From contig NZ_POQS01000002.1 of the NCBI RefSeq assembly GCF_002885955.2, positions 468,809-530,909 on the forward strand: a DNA stretch of 62,101 bases. The letters are read 5' to 3'. Each line of letters starts with the position of its first letter. The first letter of the stretch is position 1. The notes under the pieces were generated by a model, which had not been told where the DNA came from, made no database searches, and saw only the letters and a program-made list of their open reading frames with translations. The position numbers were made by a program, and so were the translations under genes. Positions 55,522 to 62,101 of the stretch are shown here, piece by piece. The stretch is from Achromobacter pulmonis (GTDB taxonomy: Bacteria > Pseudomonadota > Gammaproteobacteria > Burkholderiales > Burkholderiaceae_B).

Positions 55522-56489
55522 GGCGCAGCCTCGAGCGCGGCCGACGGCGGCGCGCCGGACCAGTCGCGGCGGCACAGGCGCCACGAGTTGTAGGCCACCG
55601 CCAGCGACGACACCAGCATGGTGATGGCGGCCAGCCAGGGCGTGACCCAGCCGACCACGGCCAGCGGCGTCATGAGCAGGTGCCAGACAACGGAGCCGTG
55701 CAGGTTCTGGCGAGCCTTCTTGCGCGCCTCGGCCAGCAGCGCGTCCAGCGCGGCGTCGGGCATGGCGGGGTCGGCGGCCAGCGCCGAATGGGCCGAGGCC
55801 ATGGCGGTGGGCACCGCCATCGACATGGCGCAGGGGCAGCTCATCACCAGCAGCGCCACCATCACGGGGATGCTGTGGGCGGCGTCGATATAGGCCCAGA
55901 CGGCGGCCGCGGCCAGCGCCAGCGCCACCTGGACCATGACGAAGCGCGAGGCCAGCCGGTCGGCGCGCGCGCCCAGCGCCAGCCGCTCGGCCTCGATGCG
56001 CTCGTGGCGCGCCCCGCCTGCGGCGCCGCCGAAGGACTGGCGGGCGCACAGTTCGAGATAGCGCGCGGTCAGCAGGAAGGCCACGAACATCGTGACCGAA
56101 TCGAAATACACCTCGCCGCGCCCGGTGTAGGTGGCGTGGACGCTGGGAATGAAGGCGGCGACGATGCCCAGCGCCACCGGCACGTCCATGCCGGCGCGGC
56201 CGCGCCGCAGGTTCTCGCCGGCCAGGCGCCAGATGGGCCAGGCCGAATACAGCACCACCGGCACGGTCAGCGCCAGGCTGGCCCAGTTCATCAGCACGAT
56301 GGCCCAGTCCAGCGTCTCGAGCGCGTCGGCCGGGATGCCGTCGTGGCGCAGGTAGCCGGGCCAGGCGAACATCATGACCTGCATCATCGCCAGCCACGCC
56401 AGCGACAGGCGCACCAGCGCATGGCGGCGCAACTGGCGGTCGGCCTGGGGCAGGCCCGCCGGGACGGCAAAGATCGATTTGGCTCGCAT
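55518..56489 (-). CDS. CcoI/FixI-like protein lacking all ATPase cytoplasmic domains
   Basis: A 323-residue protein in the position of the copper P1B ATPase CcoI, which is usually 700-850 residues. Retained parts are the first helices (LVRLSLAWLAMMQVMMFAWP), MDVPVALGIVAAFIPSVHAT, YFDSVTMFVAFLLTARYLEL, the CPC helix VALLVMSCPCAMSMAVPTAM (211-230) and the final helix pair (PLAVVGWVTPWLAAITMLVSS). Missing are the N-terminal heavy-metal domain, the actuator loop with TGE (only ~30 residues at 150-180) and the P/N domains with DKTGT and GDGxND (only ~28 residues at 231-258). It has its own FNR box and is coupled to ccoS, so it appears to be a maintained gene. Possible roles are a copper channel, a scaffold, or a remnant. 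Confidence 0.9.
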   Translation of the reverse strand: MRAKSIFAVPAGLPQADRQLRRHALVRLSLAWLAMMQVMMFAWPGYLRHDGIPADALETLDWAIVLMNWASLALTVPVVLYSAWPIWRLAGENLRRGRAGMDVPVALGIVAAFIPSVHATYTGRGEVYFDSVTMFVAFLLTARYLELCARQSFGGAAGGARHERIEAERLALGARADRLASRFVMVQVALALAAAAVWAYIDAAHSIPVMVALLVMSCPCAMSMAVPTAMASAHSALAADPAMPDAALDALLAEARKKARQNLHGSVVWHLLMTPLAVVGWVTPWLAAITMLVSSLAVAYNSWRLCRRDWSGAPPSAALEAAP

Positions 56490-56495
56490 GCGCCG

Positions 56496-56537
56496 ATCGT
56501 ACCCAGCGCCGGGCGGCCCTGCCTTGATCTGAATCAA
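56496..56537 (-). promoter_or_regulatory. Class II FNR promoter of the ccoI-like gene, predicted leaderless
   Basis: TTGAT-CTGA-ATCAA occupies 56524-56537. On the minus strand, after a 22-base gap, comes TACGAT (56501-56496) as the -10 element, then six bases and the ATG at 56489. The box centre is 41.5 bases from the A of the ATG, exactly the class II position if transcription starts at that A. No ribosome-binding site is visible. Confidence 0.82.
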
Positions 56538-56566
56538 GGCGCCCCTGGCGGTTTGTTGCGCCCGGC

Positions 56567-57835
56567 TCAGGGACGCTGGCGCCCCAGCACTTCGTTCACG
56601 GCCCGCATCAGGCCGGCAAGGTCGTCCTCTTCTATGGTCAGCGCCGGAGTCAGGTAGACCACGTTGCCGAAAGGCCGCACCCAGACGCCGGCCTCGACCA
56701 GCCGCCGCTTGAGCGCCTCGCGGTCGCCGATGCCGTCCAGCTCCACCACCCCGATGGCGCCCAGCACCCGCACGTCGCGCACCCAGGGCAGGTCGCGGCA
56801 CGGCGCCAGTCCCGCCGCCAGGGCCTCGGAGATGGCGCGGGCCTGTTCCAGGCGCGGCTCGCGCTCGAACAGGTCCAGCGAGGCGTTGGCCGCCGCGCAG
56901 GCCAGCGCATTGCCCATGAAAGTGGGGCCGTGCATCAGCGCGTGCGAAGGATCGTCGGACCAGAAGGCGTCGAACACCCGGCTGCTGGCGACGGTGGCCG
57001 CCAGCGGCAGGGTGCCGCCGGTCAGGGCCTTGGACAAGGTCAGGATGTCCGGCCGGATGCCGGCCTGCTCGAACGCGAACATGGTGCCGGTGCGCCCGAA
57101 GCCGGTGAAGATCTCGTCGAAGATCAGCAGCAGGCCGTGGCGGTCGGCCAGGCGGCGCAGCCGCCGCAGGACTTCCGGGTCGTGCAGCAGCATGCCGCCG
57201 GCGCCCTGCACCAGCGGCTCGACCAGGATGCCGGCCAGCCGCGGCGCGTGGCGCTCCAGGTGGTCCTCGAGCGCGGCCAGCTCGGCCTCGCCTTGCGGCA
57301 GATCGACGATGTCGTGCTCGGCCAGCATGCCGCGGTACAGGCTGTGCATGCCCTCTTCCGGATCGCACACCGCCATGGTGCCGAAGGTGTCGCCGTGGTA
57401 GCCGCCGCGAAACGCCAGGAAGCGGGTGCGTCCGCGCTCGCCCTGGTTGAGCCAGAACTGCAGCGCCATCTTCATGGCCACTTCCACCGCCACCGAGCCG
57501 GAGTCCGTATAGAAGACGCGGTCCAGGCCCGGCCCCAGCAGCGCGGCCAGGCGGCGTGCCAGCGTCAGGGCCGGTTCGTGCGTCAGCCCGCCGAACATCA
57601 CGTGCGGCATCGCGTCCAGCTGCGCCCGCACCGCCTGGGCGATGTGCGGATGGTTATAGCCATGGCAGGCGGTCCACCAGGACGCCACGCCGTCGATCAG
57701 GCTGCGGCCGTCGGCCAGTTCGAGCCGGCTGCCGTGGCTGCGCACCACCGGCAGCGGCGGCGTGGCCGTCTTCATCTGGGCATAGGGCAGCCAGATGTGG
57801 GGATGGCCCCGGGCCATCCAGTCGGGCGTGTGCAT
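56567..57835 (-). CDS. bioA: Adenosylmethionine-8-amino-7-oxononanoate aminotransferase BioA
   Basis: A 422-residue class III aminotransferase that makes 7,8-diaminopelargonate. Features are PLPVVRSHGSRLELADGRSL, DGVASWWTACHGYNHPHI, YTDSGSVAVEVAMKMALQFW, LLIFDEIFTGFGRTG (PLP Asp) and LSKALTGGTLPLAA with the Schiff-base Lys. It is divergent from bioF with 81 bp between starts. Confidence 0.95.
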   Translation of the reverse strand: MHTPDWMARGHPHIWLPYAQMKTATPPLPVVRSHGSRLELADGRSLIDGVASWWTACHGYNHPHIAQAVRAQLDAMPHVMFGGLTHEPALTLARRLAALLGPGLDRVFYTDSGSVAVEVAMKMALQFWLNQGERGRTRFLAFRGGYHGDTFGTMAVCDPEEGMHSLYRGMLAEHDIVDLPQGEAELAALEDHLERHAPRLAGILVEPLVQGAGGMLLHDPEVLRRLRRLADRHGLLLIFDEIFTGFGRTGTMFAFEQAGIRPDILTLSKALTGGTLPLAATVASSRVFDAFWSDDPSHALMHGPTFMGNALACAAANASLDLFEREPRLEQARAISEALAAGLAPCRDLPWVRDVRVLGAIGVVELDGIGDREALKRRLVEAGVWVRPFGNVVYLTPALTIEEDDLAGLMRAVNEVLGRQRP

Positions 57836-57916
57836 GAATCACCTCCACTACAATGGCCCGCATTCTACGGCCTGGCGCCGACCTCACGGTCCGCCCGGCC
57901 GCCGCAGGACGGGTCG

Positions 57917-59104
57917 ATGTCGAAACTGGATACGCTGTTTTTCTCCGAGCTGGCGCGCGCCGAAACGCGCCAGGTCAGGCGCCGCCTGCGCACGGCCGGC
58001 GCCGCCGCCCCCGGGCATCTGCTGCTGGGCGGCGCGCCCATGCTTAACTTCTCCAGCAATGACTACCTGGGGCTGGCGCGCCACCCGCTGCTGGTCGAGC
58101 GCGCCCGCGAATGGGCGGCCCGCCACGGCGCCGGCGCCCAGGCCTCGCGCCTGGTCTGCGGCAATCTGGACCTGCACGAACAAGTCGAAGCCAAGCTCGC
58201 CCGCCTCAAAGGCACCGAGGCCGCGCTGCTGCTGGCTTCGGGCTGGCAGGCCAACGCCGCCGTGCTGCCCGCCCTGCTGCGCGCGGCCGCCGGCCGGGGC
58301 GAGGTCGAGCTCTACGCCGACAAGCTCAACCACGCCAGCCTGCACCACGGCTGCCAGGCCGCCGGCGTGCGCCAGATCCGCTTCCGCCACAACGACCTGG
58401 CGCACCTGGAAAGCCTGCTGGCCGCGCGCGCCGCAAACCCGGCGGACAAGCCCGTGACCCGCTTCATCGTCACCGAAAGCGTATTCAGCATGGACGGCGA
58501 CCGGACCGACGTGGCGCGCCTGGCCGACCTGGCCGACCGCTACGACGCCTTCGTCTACCTGGACGAAGCCCACGCCACCGGCGTGCTGGGCCCCAACGGC
58601 ATGGGGCTGGCCGGGCTGGCGCCGGGCCGGATCGATCTGGCCATGGGCACCTTCAGCAAGGCGCTGGGCGGATTCGGCGCCTATGTGGCCGGTTCGCGCG
58701 CGCTGTGCGACTACCTCGTCAACGCCTGCTCCGGCTTCATCTACACGACGGCGCTGCCGCCCGCGGTGCTGGGCGCCATGGACGCGGCGCTGGACCTGGT
58801 GCCCACGCTGGACGCCGAACGCGCCCGGCTGGCGGCCGCCGGCGACCATCTGCGCGCGTCTTTGCAGGCGCTGGGGCTGGACACCGGCGACTCGTCCACC
58901 CAGATCGTGCCGGCCATCGTCGGCGACGCGGCCCGCGCGCTGCGGATGGCGTCGGCCCTGGAACAGCGCGGCCTGCTGGCGGTGGCGATCCGCCCGCCCA
59001 CCGTGCCGGCCGGCACCAGCCGGCTGCGCGTGACCCTGAGCGCCGCGCACCGCGACGCCGACGTGGCGCGCCTGATCGACGGCTTCGCCGCGGTGCTGGC
59101 GTGA
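57917..59104 (+). CDS. bioF: 8-amino-7-oxononanoate synthase BioF
   Basis: A 395-residue alpha-oxoamine synthase. Motifs are LNFSSNDYLGLARHPLLVER, GAGASQ-type GAGAQASRLVCGN, FVYLDEAHATGVLGPNG and the Schiff-base Lys in MGTFSKALGGFGAYVAGS. It condenses pimeloyl-ACP or -CoA with alanine. The ATG at 57917 gives MSKLDTLFF. Its stop overlaps the GTG of the next gene. Confidence 0.95.
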   Translation: MSKLDTLFFSELARAETRQVRRRLRTAGAAAPGHLLLGGAPMLNFSSNDYLGLARHPLLVERAREWAARHGAGAQASRLVCGNLDLHEQVEAKLARLKGTEAALLLASGWQANAAVLPALLRAAAGRGEVELYADKLNHASLHHGCQAAGVRQIRFRHNDLAHLESLLAARAANPADKPVTRFIVTESVFSMDGDRTDVARLADLADRYDAFVYLDEAHATGVLGPNGMGLAGLAPGRIDLAMGTFSKALGGFGAYVAGSRALCDYLVNACSGFIYTTALPPAVLGAMDAALDLVPTLDAERARLAAAGDHLRASLQALGLDTGDSSTQIVPAIVGDAARALRMASALEQRGLLAVAIRPPTVPAGTSRLRVTLSAAHRDADVARLIDGFAAVLA

Positions 59105-59760
59105 CGCGCCGCCCCACCCTGCTGTTCGTCCACGGCTGGGCCTTCGACGCCTCGGTCTGGACGCCGCTGCGCGCCGAGCTTGGCGACTGGCCGCAGGCGG
59201 CCTTCGACGCCGGCTATTTCGGCGCGCCCGAAGACCCCGCCGTCGACGGCCCGGTCATCGCCATCGGCCACTCGCTGGGCGCGCTGCGCCTGCTGCGCCG
59301 CCTGCCGCCCGGCTGCCTGGGGCTGGCGGCCATCAACGGCTTTGCGCGCTTCGCCGCCGGACCCGGCTTCGAGGCCGGCGTGCCGCCCCGCATGCTGGAC
59401 CGCATGCAGAAGCGCCTGGCCGCGGACCCCGAGGCCGTGCTGCGCGACTTCCGCCAGCGCTGCGGCGCGGACGCGCCGTTCGGTCCGCCCCGGCTGGAGC
59501 CGCTCGAACGCGATCTGCGGGCCCTGCGCGACGAGGACCGGCGCGCCGCCCTGGCCGCGCTGCCGGCGCCGCTGCTGGTCCTGGCCGGCGCGCAGGACCC
59601 CATCGTGCCGGCCGCCATGACGCAGGCGGCCTTCGCCGGCGCGCCCGGCTGCGAGCTGCGCTGGCGCGAAGGCGGCGGGCATCTGCTGCCGGTCTCGGAC
59701 GCGCGCTGGTGCGCCGACGCGCTGCGTGCCTTCATCGCCCGCGCGGCGGGCGCGCCATGA
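59101..59760 (+). CDS. BioH-like alpha/beta hydrolase
   Basis: A 219-residue alpha/beta hydrolase: LLFVHGWAFDASVWTPLRAE, nucleophile elbow AIGHSLGALRLL, acid in LAGAQDPIVPAA and His in WREGGGHLLPVSDAR. In BioC/BioH systems the esterase frees pimeloyl-ACP from its methyl ester; this gene lies between bioF and bioC with four-base overlaps on both sides, which supports that role. It is shorter than E. coli BioH (about 256 residues) and starts with GTG. Confidence 0.88.
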   Translation: MTRRPTLLFVHGWAFDASVWTPLRAELGDWPQAAFDAGYFGAPEDPAVDGPVIAIGHSLGALRLLRRLPPGCLGLAAINGFARFAAGPGFEAGVPPRMLDRMQKRLAADPEAVLRDFRQRCGADAPFGPPRLEPLERDLRALRDEDRRAALAALPAPLLVLAGAQDPIVPAAMTQAAFAGAPGCELRWREGGGHLLPVSDARWCADALRAFIARAAGAP

Positions 59761-61181
59761 CGGCCGTCCCCGTCGCGGCGCGCTTCGGCGCGGCCGCCCG
59801 CCGTTACGAAGACCATGCGCCAGTGCAGCGCATCACGGCCGAACGCCTGGCCGACGACATCGCGCTGCTGCCGCTGCCGCGCCATCCGCGCATCCTGGAG
59901 ATCGGCTGCGGCACCGGCCTGCTGACCCGGGCGCTGGCGCGCCGCATCGGGCCGGCCGACTGGACCGTGACGGACATCTCGCCCGGCATGCTGGCGGCCG
60001 CGCAAAGCCGTCCGCCCCCGCCCGGCACGGTCCGCTACCGGTTGCTCGACGGCGAGCGCCCCGAAGGGCTGCCCGGGGGCTACGACCTGATCTGCTCCAG
60101 CCTGGCGGTGCAATGGTTCTCCGACCTGAACGCCGGCCTGGGCCGGCTGGCCGCGCTGCTGGCTCCGGGCGGCCGCCTGGCGGTGGCGACCCTGGCTGCG
60201 GGCACGTTCCAGGAATGGCGCGCGGCCCATCGCGAGGCCGGGCTCAGCGCGGCCACGCCGGCCTATCCGCCGCTGGACGCCATCCGTCCGGGCATGGGCA
60301 ATCTGACGGGTGGCGTGCGCGGCGAACGGCTGCTACATAATCATCCTGACGGCCTGCATTTCCTGAAGGGCCTGAAGGGCATCGGCGCCACCAGCCCGGC
60401 GCCCGGCAGCAAGCCGCTCAGCCCCGCCGGATTGCGGCGGGTGCTGGCGGCATTCGATCGAAGAGGAGCCACGGTGACCTATCACCTGGCCTATGGCATG
60501 TGGAAAAAAACTGATCAACGCCCCGCCGGGGTATTCGTGACCGGCACCGACACCGGCATCGGCAAGACCCTGGTGTCGGCCATCCTGGCGCGCGCCTGGA
60601 ACGCCGACTACTGGAAGCCGGTGCAGACCGGCGTGTCCGAGGAACCCGGCGATACCGACACCGTGGCCCAGCTGGCCGGGCTGCCGCCCGAGCGGCTGCA
60701 CCTGCCCGCCTACGTGCTGCAGGCGCCCCTGTCGCCGTGGGCGGCGGCCACGCTGGAAGACGCCGTGGTCGACGCCACCAGCATCGTCCCGCCCGCCACC
60801 CAGGCCCCGCTCATCGTGGAAGGCGCGGGCGGGCTTTACGTGCCGATCGACGACACCCACATGATGATCGACCTGATCGCGCGTCTGGACCTGCCCGTGG
60901 TGCTGGCCGCGCGCAGCGGGCTGGGCACCATCAACCACACCCTGCTCAGCCTGGAGGCGCTCAGGCGGCGCGGCATCGCCGTGCTCGGCGTGATCATGAG
61001 CGGGCCGCTGTCGGCCGGCAACAAGGAAGCCATCGAGCGCTTCGGCAACGTGCGCGTGCTGGCCGAGATCCCGCCGCTGTCCAAGGTCGACGCCGCCACC
61101 GTCGAGGCCCTGGCTTGCGGCATCCCGTCGCTGGAAGACTGCCTGACCGAACTGGGCGGCGCGCCGGCCGTGGCGGGCTAG
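59757..61181 (+). CDS. Fused malonyl-ACP methyltransferase (BioC) - dethiobiotin synthetase (BioD)
   Basis: A 474-residue bifunctional protein. Residues 1-248 are BioC: SAM motif RILEIGCGTGLLTRAL, TDISPGMLAAAQ, DLICSSLAVQWFSDL, ending ATVTYHLAYGMW. Residues 257-474 are BioD: P-loop VTGTDTGIGKTLVSAILARA (261-280), YWKPVQTG, IVEGAGGLYVPIDD. The junction codons are AAA AAA ACT inside an A7 run at 60504-60510. Adding or losing one A gives a stop soon after BioC. The start overlaps the BioH-like stop. Confidence 0.93.
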   Translation: MTAVPVAARFGAAARRYEDHAPVQRITAERLADDIALLPLPRHPRILEIGCGTGLLTRALARRIGPADWTVTDISPGMLAAAQSRPPPPGTVRYRLLDGERPEGLPGGYDLICSSLAVQWFSDLNAGLGRLAALLAPGGRLAVATLAAGTFQEWRAAHREAGLSAATPAYPPLDAIRPGMGNLTGGVRGERLLHNHPDGLHFLKGLKGIGATSPAPGSKPLSPAGLRRVLAAFDRRGATVTYHLAYGMWKKTDQRPAGVFVTGTDTGIGKTLVSAILARAWNADYWKPVQTGVSEEPGDTDTVAQLAGLPPERLHLPAYVLQAPLSPWAAATLEDAVVDATSIVPPATQAPLIVEGAGGLYVPIDDTHMMIDLIARLDLPVVLAARSGLGTINHTLLSLEALRRRGIAVLGVIMSGPLSAGNKEAIERFGNVRVLAEIPPLSKVDAATVEALACGIPSLEDCLTELGGAPAVAG

Positions 61182-61494
61182 CCGCCGTTACGAATGCGTA
61201 CAAAATAAATCCGGCGCGCGCGGCCGCGATCCGCGCGCCGCGCCCGTGCGCGCCATCCTGCGTTCTCCGTGCCGGATGGCTGCCGCCGGCTGGGTTTCGA
61301 TATGGATTCCGGCTTGCGCGCCCCCGCTTTCTACATCCAAAAGCCACATCCCGCCTTGCGCGGCGGCGTCCTCGCGCACGGACGCGCCGTTGTTGACCGC
61401 TAACGCAACACAACGATAGATTTCGGCGAATTGCAGTTCTATACGCTGGCAGTTGGTCGTGTTCCCAGGTTTTCTTCTTTGCAGGAGAGCTGGC
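61182..61494. other. 313-bp intergenic region without a recognised gene
   Basis: Between bioCD and the last gene. The first half is GC-rich; the second half (61390-61480) is more mixed and would hold the promoter of the downstream gene, with CAGGAGAG as ribosome-binding site at its end. I see no operator, RNA or terminator in it. Confidence 0.45.
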
Positions 61495-62101
61495 ATGGTC
61501 ACCAGAAGGCTGCACATTCCCGTCCTCGCCCCCAATCCCAACCGCAACTTCTTCGACGGCACCCGTCCGGGCCAGCCCGTGCTGCGTCCGGCCGACCTGC
61601 TGGCCCTGCGCATCGAGCTGCACAACCTGACGGTCTCGCCCGGCCAGCCGCCGCGGCTGCGCAAGACCGGCAGCGGCGCGGCCACGCTGATCGTGCACTT
61701 TCCGCCGCAGTCGATCGCGGAACAGACCTTCCTGGAAAACGCGGCCAGCCAGGACGAGGACTCGCTTGCTCCTCCGCCCGTGCGGGCGCGCATCGCGGGC
61801 GAATCCCGGCTGGCCTTTGCGGTCCCGGATGATTTCGACGCGCCCTACACGCTGGAAGGCGTGCTGGCCGCCATCGAATCGCTGCCGCCGGCCGTGGCCG
61901 CCAACGCCCGGCCCCCGGCCGCGCCCGCCCCGCGCCTGGTCCTGCGCGATCTGTTCGACAAGCGCCTGGACAAGCTCAGCCCGGCGCAACGCGCGGCGCT
62001 GTCGAGCTTCGCCTTGCGCAATGCGCGCCTGGCCATGCGCCAGGACGCGCCCGGCGCGCTGCAGCGGCGCCTGGCCGGCGGCGGCGTCGGCCTGCGCCCG
62101 C
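61495..62101 (+). CDS. Unrecognised protein, N-terminal part only
   Basis: An open frame of 202 codons runs off the right edge. It begins MVTRRLHIPVLAPNPNRNFF and the ATG follows GCAGGAGAGCTGGC, a strong ribosome-binding site. There is no signal peptide or membrane segment. The sequence has a beta-rich feel (LRIELHNLTVSPGQPPRLRK, ATLIVHFPPQSIAEQTFLEN), then an Ala/Pro linker and a helical stretch (LFDKRLDKLSPAQRAALSSF). I do not recognise a family and the C-terminus is missing. Confidence 0.75.
   Translation, partial: MVTRRLHIPVLAPNPNRNFFDGTRPGQPVLRPADLLALRIELHNLTVSPGQPPRLRKTGSGAATLIVHFPPQSIAEQTFLENAASQDEDSLAPPPVRARIAGESRLAFAVPDDFDAPYTLEGVLAAIESLPPAVAANARPPAAPAPRLVLRDLFDKRLDKLSPAQRAALSSFALRNARLAMRQDAPGALQRRLAGGGVGLRP

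Noticed and set aside
55518..57368. The 616-residue open frame as a longer CcoI with missing domains upstream
   Set aside because: The extra N-terminal part is antisense to bioA, lacks any P-type ATPase motif, and the FNR promoter lies downstream of it; the real start is at 56489.
57836..57916. BirA operator between bioA and bioF
   Set aside because: The 81-bp gap has no TTGTAAACC/GGTTTACAA-like inverted repeat.

Overview
The window is about 62 kb of GC-rich, gene-dense DNA. It most likely comes from a betaproteobacterium of the Alcaligenaceae, probably Bordetella or a close relative such as Achromobacter. The grounds are the Bug-type periplasmic receptors, the cbb3 oxidase operon, the biotin gene order, many LysR/AraC/IclR regulators beside small catabolic clusters, and the very high third-position GC. 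This is inferred from gene content; no database was consulted. I see no rRNA, tRNA, prophage, CRISPR array or insertion sequence.

Layout, left to right. 1-2.1 kb: a LysR gene cut by the window edge, divergent from an amidohydrolase/Bug receptor pair. 2.2-4.9 kb: Hsp15-like, SUI1-like and DOPA-dioxygenase-like small proteins and a PPK2 polyphosphate kinase. 4.9-8.7 kb: a methionine/cystathionine PLP enzyme with a MetNIQ methionine importer. 8.8-11.8 kb: a small membrane protein, a DUF2242-like lipoprotein, and a tandem glycine riboswitch ahead of a D-amino-acid dehydrogenase. 11.8-21 kb: a catabolic island with an amidohydrolase, an alpha/beta hydrolase, a fumarylacetoacetase-family enzyme, an AraC activator, 4-hydroxy-2-oxovalerate aldolase, acylating acetaldehyde dehydrogenase and a TRAP importer. 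21-23.6 kb: a D-2-hydroxyacid dehydrogenase and an IclR regulator with a 142-bp palindromic repeat between them. 23.6-26.3 kb: nadB and nadA. 26.4-30.6 kb: a tripartite efflux system with a DUF2955 inner-membrane protein. 30.9-38.4 kb: a second PPK2, a TerC protein and assorted small genes. 39.2-41.4 kb: an MFS exporter and its LysR regulator. 42.2-43.9 kb: an ABC-2 exporter. 44.2-49.4 kb: a sugar-acid catabolic cluster with a Bug receptor and LysR regulator. 49.8-56.5 kb: the cbb3 oxidase genes ccoNOQP plus ccoG, a minimal fixH, ccoS and a radically reduced ccoI. 56.6-61.2 kb: biotin genes bioA, bioF, a bioH-like gene and a fused bioC-bioD. The window ends inside an unrecognised gene.

The most unusual locus is the cbb3 assembly set. 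The protein in the position of the CcoI copper P-type ATPase keeps the transmembrane segments, including the CPC motif, but lacks the actuator, phosphorylation and nucleotide-binding domains. The FixH partner is only 69 residues. Both transcription units carry perfect FNR boxes (TTGAT-N4-ATCAA). The box at the ccoI-like gene is spaced so that transcription should begin at the A of the ATG, which predicts a leaderless mRNA.

Other points of note are a family of 66-bp REP-like units (two 142-bp inverted pairs and one single unit overlapping a stop codon), an A7 tract exactly at the BioC/BioD junction where a one-base slip in either direction ends BioC, four hairpins between dctP and dctQ, and clear candidate operators upstream of nadA, the AraC-linked cluster and the TRAP/dehydrogenase pair.
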